64,000 bases of DNA from Mercenaria mercenaria. Its lineage: Eukaryota; Mollusca; Bivalvia; Venerida; Veneridae. A program made the position numbers and the translations under genes. Shown here one piece after another: positions 41,401-56,400 of the stretch. Numbering within the stretch: the stretch's first letter is position 1; each line of letters opens with the position of its first letter. The stretch is taken from NCBI RefSeq assembly GCF_021730395.1, contig NC_069377.1:37774501-37838500 (forward strand), read 5' to 3'. The notes beneath the pieces are model-generated. The model made no database searches and was not told the origin of the DNA. It saw only the letters and a list, made by a program, of their open reading frames with translations.

Positions 41401-44400
41401 GAAACAAAAGAGTGATTTGCAAATTTACATTGAGCCGCGCCATGTGAAAATCAACATAATGGCTTTGCGACCAGCATGGATCCAGACGAGACTGCGCATC
41501 CGCTTTCAAAGCCTATTGCAATTAGAGAAACTGTTAGCAAACAGCATGGAATCCAGACTGCGCGGATGCAAAACCATTATGTTGGTTTTCTCATGGCGCG
41601 GCTCATTTTACCTTTTGTATGAAATGTTTAAGTTCGAAACTGAACGACATTCCTTATCGTTTTTCAATATTTCAAGTGACTAGCTAACAACGAAGATACA
41701 AGATATGAAATGTGGTGAAACTGTTTTCCAGACAAAAATGAAATACATTTTTTAACGAAAAGGAACATTTTGAAGGGTGGCTAAAACATCAATATGTTTC
41801 TTTTTTTGTTATGATATGTAACTTTATTTAGAGGTTTTGATTTTCATTATAATTCTAATTGTGTATTATATTTATTGCTTTTTAAACCTATATTGAATAT
41901 TTTCAATAAATAAAATCATGGAATCTTAAGCAGATGATGGATAAATGAGATAATGCCTCTTACGGTAAAAATGTACTTCAGTCTGTGAACTTGAAACCGT
42001 TACTTGAATAAAGCTCATTTTGGTGCTGCTTAGTGCATTAAACTTATAACGTCAACGTGAATGCACAATGCAAACCGTGTTGAGGGAAAACTTGCTTCGA
42101 AATGACAGAACAAAAATAAAACTCTTAACTCGTTTCGCTTCAAAACATTCAGAAAATAATATAAAACAGATACAGTCGACGCAGACGATATTTTATGATG
42201 GAAAGATGGAAGAAGGGTGGTTTAACTGAGGCTGCTCTTGCGAAAGGTTTAGAGGCATGCGTTCATTGTTCAAACCCGCTGTTTCTGTCAGTTGTTTTCA
42301 AGGAAATGCACTTTCGGCATGGTTCACTGTTGTACATACAAAAAGTTTCGATTATAGAATTTTGGCTTCAAATTGGGATCATTCTTATTTGATGAAGGTT
42401 TTATTCAAAATCGAAGTATTGTATTCCAGTGGTGAATGTAATATCAAGAAAGTAACCACTATGATTTCATCTCGTGCATTTCTTTTGGTGTTTCAAACAT
42501 TTTAAAAGACGGATAAAACTAAGAAATAAATAAAACCACCATTTACATGTACTTTGAAATGTTTTCGCCAGAATGCTGAAAACAAAATATTTGACTGGTA
42601 TTTAGTGTAAAAGTGCATTTTGACGCAGATGCGAATAAATTCGGACATTTCAAGACTGCTACTCACTGCAGACCTGGAACGCCTTTATAAATTACAGACC
42701 TCGGAATATACCGGATTCAAGCAATTTGAATGAAAATTATCTTTAATGTAAATATTTTGTGACCATTGTAATACTAACACTAACCTTTTGTCAGTATATT
42801 ATACATATTATACATTAAATGCATGCTGTCGTACAATAATTTGCGTATTTTTGCCGTGCGCTTCGATTGATAATCAGTTCAGGACATGCGCAGAAGACCG
42901 CTCCAGCTATGACAGACTGCAATGAGCAACATCGCATATAAAGAATGTCCGTGACATTGAGCGCAAAGTGAACAGAAGCTACGATATGCAAGCATCAAAA
43001 TAAAGTTATTCGCGTTTCAAAATTACTTTTCTTGGTAGTTTATCCCAGTACTAGTTTGGTCTGAAGTTTATGCTAGTATATTTGGGCGCTCTTTGTCACG
43101 TGAATTTCGTGAAATATTTCGGCGTATATAAGTGTGAACTGACATTGTTCTCCCCACTCGAGGTTTATGATTGGCAGCAAAAAGTCTGTTCCCGCCCTCC
43201 CTCCGACGATGTATGTTGTGCTTATATTTTAGTTATAGTTTGCTTCAACGGAACAAACTGGCATGAAAATCGCTTGTCTAGAATATTAGTTTATTTCATT
43301 ATAAAATAAATGTTGTTTTTGGTTTATGTTTACTATTCTACGCAGGTTATATTCCTAAGTTAATGAATTACTGTGTTCATTGTGTTGGAGATCCAAGGCT
43401 TAAAAATGTACCTTGAATTGATTACAGTGAAGCCTTAATGCATTAAATTAGCTCTAAAATTGTTTCAAAAATGGATAAAACAATCTAGCAGCTGCGTACT
43501 GGTTGCACGCAATGCTAATTACGACGCCAGTATTCAGAAGTATATTTCTAGATGATATACTTAGATTGTAAATTACTTAACACTGTAAATAATGTGAATC
43601 TATTTAGTAAAAATATTTCATTTCTGTGTACTTTCATCATCTTGTATATACAAAAATGTATCTTTAAAGGACATAATGAACAAAACGTTTGTGTGACGTT
43701 AACACCATAAATGACGTATCAACGTCACAATATTTACATTACCAAAACAAATAAAAAGTAAATTTATAAAAAATCTGCCGTGAAGACCCCCTATTTTTAT
43801 TTTATTTTCTTGTTCAGAAATGATTAAAGAAGAATATATTTGAAAATCAATAATTTTGACCGTTCCATTTTATTTTATTTCAGCTAAACGGCCATGAAAC
43901 ACGCTGAATATTTTCGCCATTTTTCCCCACCCCTACTACGCATATCTCTTTATTTAAGCATTTTCTAAATGAAATTATTTACAAAATGCACCATGTAAAC
44001 AAAAACATTGAAATTAGCTATATTCCTGAGTTAAAAAAAATAAATTAACATTAATTTTAATGCGATTATTACAGAAAAACGGCGTTTTCCCTTGAAATAT
44101 ACATATGCCGCTAGGTGGCACTCTTCAAAGGAAATATGGACTCGGAACGATTTTCTTTTTTCTCAAAATGAAAGACAGGATATGTTAGTACATACAGACT
44201 TACTATCAGTCTTATATCTCATACTTCGAAATTTTCGTAGGAACCCCGCGAACCACCTTAAAATCCCTCGCTTTTCATTGGATAGAATGAATGTTTGAAC
44301 TATAAACCTACAAAAACTTCGTAGTTATGCAAAAACACTTACCAGTTTTGGAAGATTGCTCTTGAGCCATCAATCCATTTGTATTTGTTGTCTTTGACTC

Positions 44401-47400
44401 CCAAACCTTGTATAATTTAAGAAATACTATATACAGAAGCTTGCTTTGACAAATATAGCGGCATAATAACTTTGGTACACGAGGGCTTAGTCCGAAATAC
44501 TTTAACCGCACGACATAAAGCAAATTCGGAAAGTTTAAGTAACTGTAAAATCTTTGATATATAATTTTATGTATATCGTCTTTATTTTCTTGTCTCAAAT
44601 CCTTGCGTGTATCAATGATATACACTGGGCACGTTAAAGAACCAGGCTGTCTATTCGCAACGAGCTACGCTAAGTTAGCCGGACAAGCTTGTATCTGATT
44701 TCAGATCTCTCTGTCGTTGGGGCTTTGTCTCTCTGTCTCTCTGGTCAGATCGCTCTGTGTCTGTACTAGTAGAGGATGAATTATGCGCCCTGTGTGGCTG
44801 TATTTGAACTATGTAAAGCACCTTTGAACGTGAAACTGATCATGAAAAGGGCGCTATATAAATCTGGTATAATAATAATAATATACAAAATCAAATGGAA
44901 GCATATTCTAGCAGCAAGAATTTGACACGGCTTTTCAAATAAGGACACATAAACACTATAAATGCATAGTTATTGTGACTATAAATGAAAAAGCAACTGA
45001 AATTTAAGATAGGCAACAAAAATACCAAGTTAACTGAATCTGCAAAGACACATTTTACCAATTTATAAATATATCTCACCAAATACTATATCCGGCGATA
45101 CAAAGTTCCTGTGCGATAGAAGATAAAAATTGATAGCATTTGACTCTTCTATGCTGGTAATTATTGCAAGGTCTGCGCCATTACTTTTGCATGATCTCCG
45201 GGCCTCCAAATATGTTCTCTCCGAAAACTGTGTGAGAGTATAGCAGCTTCCTTTAAAAAACATCCAGCCAGGTTCGCATTCTGAAGTATCAGTTTAATTT
45301 TGAATTTAAAATATCAATGACATGTCCTTTATACCCATGTTGTTTAAAAAGCAAGTACAAATAATCTAAAAATTAAGGCTGCGTTCCAAGACCGCAACCC
45401 CTTTAATTAATATGTGAAAAGACTTAACCTTAACCGGCGGTCAACTAGACTATATGCAAGTAATGGAACGTGTTAATATAAATGCACAGAGAGAGACTAG
45501 GTAAACATACAAAAAGATGAATAGGAAAAGAAAAGTGAAGAAATATCACAGCTAAGCAATTTCTTGGAATACTATAATTGGAATCTTTAAACAGGTTTAC
45601 TTGCAGAAAGTCTTACTCGTGAACTAAATAGCGATATATATACCGAAGCATCTGAAAATAGGATTTCGTAGACGGCTTATAATATTTCACCTCTTTTGAA
45701 TGTAAACTAGAAATTACTAACAAAAAATCTAAACTTCTAATCTTCCAGATAATAGAACATTTGTACACACAACACATGAAATTTACATTACCTTTGGATT
45801 TATATCCACTAGGCTAAGCATTAAACAAAGGAATCATCAAACAAAAGAAGCAAAGATAAAAGGGCGCAGTATCCTTCAAACCATCATCCAGTGGTATTAT
45901 GTTAATTGTGATATGAAATTATTACAATATGAACAAGCTAAAACAAACATAGTTGGGGAAAATGAGGTTATGGAACACATTTAGGGAAAATACTGGAATG
46001 GTCAAAATACAACGAAGCTGCCTTTTGGAATTGCTCTCAATAACATATGTCGGTTTTATTTTTCATTTTTGTTTATTTGCATCTAAAGACTACCTAAACG
46101 AATTTCGAGCAAAACTGATAATGTAAGAATTCCTGTTTCTATTTTAGCAAAAAAAAAATTAAAAAAAACGACTTTAAAATCCTTTTAATCATGTCAAAGC
46201 AATTTTATTTTACTTAAGCATACACTTCACTTTTATTAAGGAAGAACTATTTATATACAAGGTCATGCATTTTGACGAAAGTAGGGCAGACTGAAAGCGA
46301 TTAGCAAGTCGGATTTCTATCTAATGTGTATTGCACAAGGTAGAAATCCGATTTGCTAATATCTTTTTTCTATAAATTATACATTTCTTATTTCTGCAAT
46401 TTCATGTATTCATTTATTTGTCAAATATAAGATTTACAAATTTTCGAATTTTTACGAGTAAATAGTAAAGTAATTTACTTGACGTATTCATATGATAGAC
46501 AGACTCTTTCCAATTACGCATCTTCATTAAGCTGTAGCGGAGTTGATACCCATTGTTTTCTGTGCTCACACTATAAGGACAACTAACATGTAGGAAGTTG
46601 TTTTGCGAATAAAAGATTGGGTACGGCATGGATATCCCATCTATATTTGTTGTGATTGAAGTCCCTTCTGGAGAAATATCTGCAAACTACAAAAATATAA
46701 AGAGCTTTACCCTCTTTACACAAAATTAACAACCTGATTATAGAAATTGAATTTGTAAGTGAAAACTCTGTAGTATGGTTGTATTATTCTTAAACATATA
46801 GTCTATTGATTGTAAGTGACCTCATAGAAAATGCCACAATTTCCCTAGGGGTTTTCTTGATTCTTGTTCTTTTTCCTTTTTTTAAACCAATAAAAGCTCT
46901 GCTCAAATCTATATGCAGTTATTATGTATGCTTTCTCTGTGCCTCGATAAAAATAAAGAAGTTTTCTCTGAGTTGTCTCATTTTCCCTCCAAATATTTAA
47001 ACAAGGCTCATTAGTTCAACCTAACATTTTCAGAAAAGGATCTTTTAAATATTCTTTCAGATTGTTAACTGTTGTGCTCCTAACTACATACATATAAAAA
47101 TGTAGTATATACCTGAAGTTTGTAATTTTAGTTTCATTGTCTAAAACTTGTGCTTTTTTTAAAATATAGTTGAACAGAGAAACATGACTCCAATCCCTAT
47201 AGTATGAAATAAAGATGTGGTATAAGTCGGTGTTGACAAACTCGCAAGTAGTATATCTCTTGTATGTCACCTGCTACGTAGAATCAAGTACAACAATTTA
47301 TTGACGGTTTAGTTTTTGTTTATGACAGTGTAACTGGGCGCAATGTCAACTGGAATCCAAATATAACAAGTGAAAGAATTATTGCCCGGCAATACAAAGT

Positions 47401-50400
47401 CCCCTACTGGAAGGCACCTAATTTTCTCTACTGCAGTATAACATAATAAATTGATATCTGTCAATGATGTATAAACAATATTGTACTATATATACAATAT
47501 GTTATAACAACACACTTGAATTGAAATGTGCATATATAAAAACCCACAGTTATTTTCATATTGAATTGTTTGGCCGTATAGTACTTAATCTTAAAACAAA
47601 AAAAAATCTATATAATGTAAGTCCACAAGAAACTCTTTACCATGTAGAGATAGGTCAAAATATACCTATAAATTGGATGTAACATGTATGTTGTATCACA
47701 GGAAAGTGGTCTCAATTTTTCTCTATGGCCAGTAATAAAAAAGTTACAATAAAATCTATTTATAGTAAAAACAAAGAGACGTAATTCTAAAAACAAGAGT
47801 GCCTCATGGTGGTGAACATTTGGTCCTTGTTACATAAAAATCCCTCAATGCATGAAGAAGAAATGCTCCGGACAAAGTCATTCTTGAATTTGACCTTTTA
47901 CCTCTAAATATGACCTTGACCTTAGACCTAGGGACCTGGTTCTTGCACTTGACAATCCGTTTTATGTTGGTGAACATTTGTGCCAAGTTACATCAAAATC
48001 CCTCCATGCATGAAGAAGAAATGCTCCAGATAAAGTCATTCTTGTGTCTGACCTTTGGTCTCTAAGTGTGACCTTGACATTAGACCTTGGGCCTGGGTTT
48101 TGCACATGACATGTTGTCTCATCCAGGGGAATATTTGTGCCAACTGATAACTGAATCCTGTTTTGCATGACAAAGTTATAGACTGGATAGGAAAAAATCC
48201 TATTGACCTTTGATCTCAAAGTTTGACCTTGACCTTTAAGCTAGGGTAATGGGTGTTGCGCATGACACGTCATCTCATCATGGGGAACATTTATACCAAG
48301 TAATATTGTAATCCCTTGATGGATGACAGAGTTCTGGATCGGACAGGAAAAACCCTTCTTGACCTTTGACCTCAAATTGTGATCTTGTCCTTTGATATAA
48401 GGGTCCGGGATTTGCGCATGACACGTCGTCTCATCATGGGAAACACTTGTGCCAAGTAATATTAAAATCCCTTAATGAATGTCAGAGTTATGGACCGGAC
48501 ACGAAACAGACCCTGTTCATGCTATGTTAGCATTTGACTGCTAAGTGTGACCTTGACCTTAGAGCTAGGGGTCTGAAAGTTGTGGACCGGACAGGAAAAA
48601 GGCCCTGTTGACTTTTGAACTCTAATTGTGACCTTGCCCTTAAAGCTAGCGGTCTTGGTTTTGCGCATGACATGTTGTCTCATCATGGGGAACATTTGTG
48701 CCAAGTAATATTAAAATCCCTTCATGGATGGGAGAGTTATGGACCGGACAGGAAAAAAGCCCTGTTGACCTTTGACCTCCAATTGTGACCTTGACCTTTG
48801 AGCTAGGGGTCCGTGTTTTGCGCATGACACGTCGTCTCATCATGGAGAACATTTGTACCAAGTAATATTAAAATCCCTTCATGGATGACACAGTTATGGA
48901 CCGGACACGAAATTGCGGACGGACGGACGGACAGACGGACGGAATGACAGAAAAGTGCATTCCTATAGTCCCCGAAACTGGTTTTCAACCAGTAGGGGAC
49001 TAATAAAATCTGTAACAAGATCCGGTGGAAGCAAAGAATGCAACCACTAAGAATAATAGCAGACTCGGTTTGACTGAGTCTGTTCATAAGAGGTAATGAA
49101 ATGTGCAAAACCCGTCACGCCCCCTAGCACCGGCTTAAGCGGAACTCTATAATACATATTATGTTGAATTGACTCCATGATTCCAAAGGACCAGAAAATA
49201 TAACAACACAGAATCCAAGTATGGGGAGACATTTTATAGCCGCCCCACGGCCCATTAATATTGCTAATGTGATAGTTAATGAAGCCATTCTTAATTGGGC
49301 CACATACTAAAATGTGCTATAACTTAAAAGTCTAAACTATCTTGCTGTTTTGCTTTGACTCTGTTTTAACGTAAAGAACAAAACTTTGAGTGCCAGTAAA
49401 GTAACAAGTGCCAAAAATAAATTATTTATTAGAATCTAAGTATTTCATACTGACAGCTCTATAATAAAAGCAATATTTTCATTTCTGTATGTTCAAATAC
49501 ATCAGTTAAACATCCTTAGAATTATAAACTATAGGATGAAACTTATTGAAAAAACGTTACCTAAAATAAACAGGTATGTTTAAAAAAAGGTTATATGTGA
49601 AGTTGTTTTCTCGAGTAACTAAGCAGCATTTTGAAATATCAGAAGAAAAGCATATAAGAAAAGCGTAAAGACAAGACAAACGAACCGAAAGGAAGACTGT
49701 ACGTTTTTCGGGGACATCAAGGTAGATTATATGTATCTTCACGTATTCGTAATTATTGCCCCGAATTGTATATGCTTTAAATATGACTGCAGATGAGGAT
49801 TTCTGATACATTCCAGTAGGGAAATAGTGACTTTGGATGTAGCCGCAGGGATAATTACAGTCCTGTTTGCGTTTACAAGCAGGACAATCTGAAAATAAAA
49901 ACACAACAAATTCCATAAAAAACATATTTGGACTTATTTATGTTTAAATGTATCTGTGTATTTTTGTTCTAAAATAAAGTTCTATGAATAAAACAGCCAT
50001 GGAACTCTCAAACTGACATTATAGCGAAGTCGCATACTCAAATGCGATATGATAGCATTTATTTATGAAAAAATCGCTTTTAATAATTGTCTAGTAGGTG
50101 TTTGCTTTATTGAAGAGTGTGATTGTTGATTGGCGAAAAAGTCTAAATTTCGCTTCTGTTTAATATAAGTACTGTTTAAAACAGAAACTTGAATTTTTTT
50201 ATACTTCTTTTCAAAATCAATAAGTGAACTCTACACTAAGCAGTAGGATGAGTAATGTAAATGCTTAAGATAAAGAAATCGACAACATTGAGTAATACTA
50301 CAGTACCGGATTTGGTAATTTTGATTGCAAAACCTCTGAAAGGCATCGCTCGATTTGCATAACAAGACTTAATTCGAATGAACAACTGATTCCCTTTCTC

Positions 50401-53400
50401 CGAAATAATTCTGCTCTGGCGATGATAGTGCTGATCCTGTTTTGATGCTATTTCTACTCTGTTGGCATGCTTTTCATTCTGACCAAAGTCTAATCTATCG
50501 TAGCACAGTAATCCACTTTTCTGCAATAAAACAAAAAAGCCAATTAGTATATTTCAGCACAATTGTCAGTTGGATCGAAATGAAGGTAAATAAAAATTTA
50601 CATACCAAGTGGTATAACATCAATATGTAACCAACATCTGAGCCGTGCCATGACAAAACCAACATAGTGGGTATGCGACCAGCATGGATCCAGACCAGCC
50701 TGCGCATCCGCGCAGTCTGGTCAGGATCCATGCTGTTCGCTAATAGTTTCTTCAATTCCAATAGGCTTTAAAAGCGAACAGTATGGAGCCTGACCAGACT
50801 GCGCGGATGCGCAGGCTGGTCTGGATCCATGCTGGTCGCATACCCACTATGTTGGTTTTCTCATGGCACGGCTCAATTCTATTTTTTCAAGCAAGCGTTA
50901 TTACACTTCATCACCATGACTTAATATTCGATAGTATATATCTCTTTAATATAATTATCATCTTGTGTTACCAGAATGTTTGCGTCTATTATTCTTTATC
51001 TGTTATTTGATATATCAGCAATCAAGTATCTACTTTTCAACCAAGATCACGTGGACAGAAACTGTTGCATAATGGTCTTAGCATCCAGATCCGGATATGT
51101 GGACATCTGGTCAGATAATATCCCATCTTAGAACATCTTTCAGTAATCAAGCAATGCATTTATCGTCGGAGAATATTCAGATTTCCGTTACACAGCACAA
51201 ACTTCTCAAGTACATCGTCATATTTTGTTTCATCGATTTAAATTAGATTTCTAAAATCTAAATGAAATTTAATTAACTGATTTAAATTAGATTTTTGAGA
51301 TTTTAATAAATATCTACTTGGAGTTTTATTAATTTTAGAACCCGCCCGCTTAGCTCAGTAGGGAGAGCGTTGGTCTACGGATCGCGGGGTCGCGAGTTCG
51401 ATCCTCGGGCGGGGCGTATGTTCTCCGTGACGATTTCATAAAAGACATGGTGTCTGAAATCATTCGTCCTCCACCTCTGATAATTCATGTGGGGAAGTTG
51501 GCAGTTACTTGCGGAGAACAGGTTTGTACAGGTACAGAATCCAGGAACACTGGTTAGGTTAACTGCCCGCCGTTACATGACTGAAATACTGTTGAAAAAC
51601 GGTGTTAAAAAAAACAAAAAAAAAAACAAACAAATTATTTAGAACTCGAAGCTAATTATGCATTTACGGTTCTTTAAAGTAAATTGTACAATAGTTTTGG
51701 CACAGCTTTTGTTTTACTTTTTAAACAGGCGGAAAAAACTTATAGATTCTGAAGTACTCGACCGTTGTCTTATATATTAATCTAAGCATCGTAGCTACTA
51801 AACACTACGTTAATTGGCTTGCCCCATATAGATATCCCAGTGTCCGATAATACCACGAATAACGTTACTTTTTGATATCAAAACACACATGTATTTATGT
51901 TACTCACATCGTTATCTACGGTTGGCATGAAGACGTCAAGAACGTCAATATTGAGGGCGACTGCATCAGTCACACGTACGTTCCATATATATTCAATATG
52001 ATCTCCATAGTAATGTGGGTAGTTTGGTGACGTTATAATTGTCTCTGATGAAATGTTTTGAGGAAAAGTAACTTCTGAAATAAGAAGTACATACAACAAC
52101 AGTGATCAGTCATAAAGAAGAAAATTTAAGCATGCATGCAACCATGTTATCTATTGTAAATAAAACACGCCGTAGGCGTTTTTTACTACTGTATAACATA
52201 TCAACAGTTTCTGTACCTTAAATATATACAAACTGATCTGCATCTACCTTCACATAACAAATATATACAGTATTCGAATTGTTGATAAAATAAAATACAT
52301 GTAGTACCACTGCACATTTCAGTTTTGTGACAGAATGATACAAAATACAAATGTATTCAGTAAGAACTTACCCTCAACGCATAATTTGTACGTAAAAGAT
52401 AGATTTCTCGTTATCCTAAATGAATATGATGGAGGCAAAGGTTGATCTATTGAAAGTCTGCACGCTCTGGATGAATTGTTATATTGAAACGCATTGCAAA
52501 GTGATGTCCTTTTACACTTCTGTAAACAAGCACTGTAAGAAGATGTCCGTCGTCCTGTTTGAAATTTAACGCCTGGTATAGACCTTTCTGTGAGGGATTG
52601 CCATCCAATTTTAGGGGCACTTGCACAGTTACGTTCCACTGAAAAAAATATAGCTCTTATTAGTAACAATGTATAGAACTGACCTCTTTCTAACTACATT
52701 TTATACCAAAGCATCTTGCGCTAACATAATCTGTTTGTTTGTTTGTTGTGGGTATAACGCCGCTTTTCAATAGTATTTCAGTTGTATAACGGCGAGCAAT
52801 TAACCTTGCCAGTGTTCTTCGATCCTATACCAATACAAATCTGATCTCCGCAAGCAACTGTCAACTCCCTTCCTCCATGAATCAGAGGTGGAGGACGAAT
52901 GATTTCAGGCACCATGTCTTTGTCAAATTGTGACGAGTCACAGAGAACCAGGGGATCGAACTCACAATCCTGCGATCCGTAAATCTGCGCTCTCCCTATT
53001 GAGCTTAGCGGGCGGGCCATAATATAATATAATATATAATATAATAACATATTATAATGTATAATAAAGAATAATTATACAAGTGAAAGTAGCTTGTGTT
53101 TTAAATGTATTTGAAACATCTTGTAAGTAAAATTGTTCTCTGAAATTTTTGTTACAACCTGTCCCTATCATCTGCTAAGTAGAAGATAATATGAGCCGTG
53201 CCATGATAAAACCAACATAGTGGCTTTGCGACCAGCATGGATCCAGACCAGCCTGCGCATCCGCGCAGTCTGGTCAGGCTCCATGCTGTTCGCTAACAGT
53301 TTCTCCAATTCCAATAGGCTTTAAAAGCGAACAGCATGGAGCCTGACCAGACTGCGCAGATGCGCAGGCTGGTCTGGATCCATGCTGGTCGCAAACCCAC

Positions 53401-56400
53401 TATGTTGGTTTTCTCATGGCACGGCTCATATCCGTAAACGGGTTAAGCATCGAAGGCACTTGCAATGTGTGTCTTGGACACCTTTTTAATGTCCAATTCA
53501 GAAGTAAGGACAGGAAGTTAGGATGACAAACTAGATTGTCATATGGAACGGCTTGCCTTCTAACTAACGAAATAATCAAACAATAAAGTCTGTGAAAAGT
53601 TCAACACCTGCTAACTGTCAAGAACACTTTTTTTCTAGGGAGCCTCAAGTAAAAGGAATTAATTGGACAGAAATTTAGCTCTCCAATACTGAAATATTAT
53701 GGCCGAGTCCTTTGAGACTATTTAATACTTTGCTCTGTACATTAAAAATAACTATAGGACAGAAGTAAAACCTATCTACATTTCTTCCACAATCTGTAAA
53801 CCAAAGAGTGATGGCAAAATAAAGAACTTTTGACGCATGTATTTTCTAACCTTGCACCATTCTGTATCAGAGGTAAAATTCACTTTAAACAGCAAGAAAG
53901 GGTTTAGCAAATGTAAAATTTCAGCTTTTGTACAATAGATCAATAATAAGTCTTGAAAAAACAGTTGAACCAACTAGAAAAAAGAAATATAAATAAAAAA
54001 TGTTTGGTCCTAGTGCGGCTTGAACTTACGCCCTCCTGAAAAATTAGTCAATGTAGGTTTGTGGTAGGAAATGAATACTCTTCAAAAGGGGGTACACTAT
54101 TACGGCTCCATTGCCTTAATTCATAACTAAAATAGGAGTATAGCTGAACATGTCCACATGAGGAAGAATTACATCATGCATATTTCAAATAAAGATGTTT
54201 TATTGGTAGATTACCATTCCGTTTACATACAATAAACTCGGCTTTAAGGCAAGAGTTTTCTTCGCTTGGAATCTCAAGTCCAACTATCCCTGTCAGAAAT
54301 GGCTTTGAAAACCAAAACGTCTGAGTAAAATTATATTCTGCTTCATTAGATATGTAGAAAACCTGAAAAAATCACATGTAAACGTTAGACATGTATACAA
54401 AATTCACTGACGCAGTTTTCAAAACTAACGTTAATCATTTACATGTTGCAAATAAATAGATATGCTTCAAATACATTTTTATTAAAAAATCAATATTCTA
54501 GCATGACTTTAATGGACGTGGTGCAAGTAGTCGCCTTTTAATATAGATTAAAATCTCTAGTAGACAATTGTAGCCGCGAACTGTTAGGGGCATGGAAAAT
54601 ATTCAGTCAGAGTCTTTTGAGCATGGTGAAATTTCGTCGTCAGTTCTAACCGCGGATTATCGTCGGTTTTGAAAACTAATGTCACATTGTGGGCTGCAGC
54701 ATTGCATAGGAATTGTACATGTTCGTCGGTTATATACACCTTTGTTGCCTTTTCTTTCCGTGGATTTTTATGGGTAAGATGTCCTGTAGTTGCCTTTTTC
54801 ATTCCTCGGAGTTTTGTGGGTACGTTATGCTGTAGCCGCCTGTTTTTCATTCCGCAAATTTTCGTTGGTAAGATTTACTGAACCCGCCTTTATTTTTCAG
54901 TTTCAGTTAATGTTCTTTGGTATTGCACGTTACACTTTAGATGAATTTATATTTTCGCAGAATTTCCCGGGTAGGAAACAATGTAGTCGCCTTTTTTTCG
55001 CAGATTTTTCTGGGCAAATTCGAGCCCCATATTTTTGTGAGCGTGATTCAACGCCAACATATGTTAAGGTAAAGAAAACTTAGCAAATCGAATCTCATTT
55101 TACTATTTTCTATATTTTTCGAGCACACAGCAGACGAATTGCATTGCATTATCATCTTATTTCGAACTTCCTTAAGTCAAATTAACCTACCTTTGGTCCA
55201 AAACTGTCACTGTAATAAGCCATATTATCATAGTTAAAGCCATACAGTACTTTAAAGCTACTTATGAACTTTAAATTCCCATCGTTATGTAACCATCCCT
55301 GTATGATAACACCTTCGACCAGCATGGGAAGCAACAAATTAACCTGGAATAAATAACGAAAGAATTTAAGATCAAATTCAACATCTTTTATTTGTTCCTC
55401 TATTATCTCCTACGATGGCGTTTACGAAATTATGGAAACATTTGAAATTATTGTTGTTTGTATGTGTATTTATTAGAACTGATCAGTCGCCATCTGTCAA
55501 TCAAACTTATCTGTGGTCCTATCAAGTATCGATCTTTAACACATACATGCGCACCGCGTATCTCGGCCATTTTTCTCCGACAAGCTGATTGTCGAGATTA
55601 GCAGATTAGTATAGCATTTGTCTTCAAAATCTGTTTAATAACGATGATTTTTATTATTAACTGGTTGAAATAAAGTTGGAGTTTTGCAAGTTATTCATTT
55701 CCCTTCTCCACAGGAATGCAGACTTACGTATTTTTCACTTCAATAAGCAGTTACCTCGGCTGAAGTATAATCAACTGGAGACCTTAAAAAGTTTCATCAA
55801 ACTGTAAAGTTACAATGTATTAAAATACATACAAAGGGCCATAATATATATGGATGAGATGTCGTGGGTTCGAGATAAGATGCCGTCCTCACGAGATGAG
55901 ATGTCGTACGGTTCGGATAAAATGTCGCGCACTCGAGATAAGATGTCTTGCGCACAAGATAAGATATTGTGTGCACAAGATAAGATGTCGTGTCGTGCGC
56001 ACGAGATAAGATGTCTTGCGCACGAGATAAGATATCGTGCGCACGAGATAACATGTTGTTATAAGATGTCATGCACACGAAATAAGATGTCGTGTCGTGC
56101 GTACAAGATAAGATGTCGTGTGCTCTAGATAAGATGTCTTGCGCTCGAGATAAAATGTCGTGCGCTCGAGATAAGCACGAGATGAGATGTGGTTCCCACG
56201 AGATGAGATGTCATGCGCACGAAATTATATGTCGTGTCGTGCGCTTGAGATAAGATGTCGTGCGCACGAGATAAGATGTCGTGGGCTCGAGATAAAATAT
56301 CGTGCGCACGAGATAAGATGTCGTGCGCTCGAGATAAGATGTCGAGCGCACGAGATAATTCTATCTTAAAAAATAAATGTATGTCCCAAACATACCACCT

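Noticed and set aside
47016-47270. Minus-strand open frame of 84 codons between receptor exons 7 and 8
   Set aside because: It has possible splice sites, but its phases do not fit both neighbours, and exons 7 and 8 already join in phase 1 to give a normal CUB length.
50495-50761. Recurrent peptide with [18 protein letters not shown] in several open frames
   Set aside because: It is the accidental translation of the 235 bp nested-palindrome element, not a conserved protein.
51341-51420. Possible tRNA gene (good A and B boxes)
   Set aside because: The acceptor stem and anticodon arm are degenerate and the same unit with a common body and AAAC tail recurs, so it is a SINE head.
55850-56399. 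CRISPR-like appearance of regular short repeats
   Set aside because: There are no unique spacers of constant length, units vary throughout, and the genome is eukaryotic.
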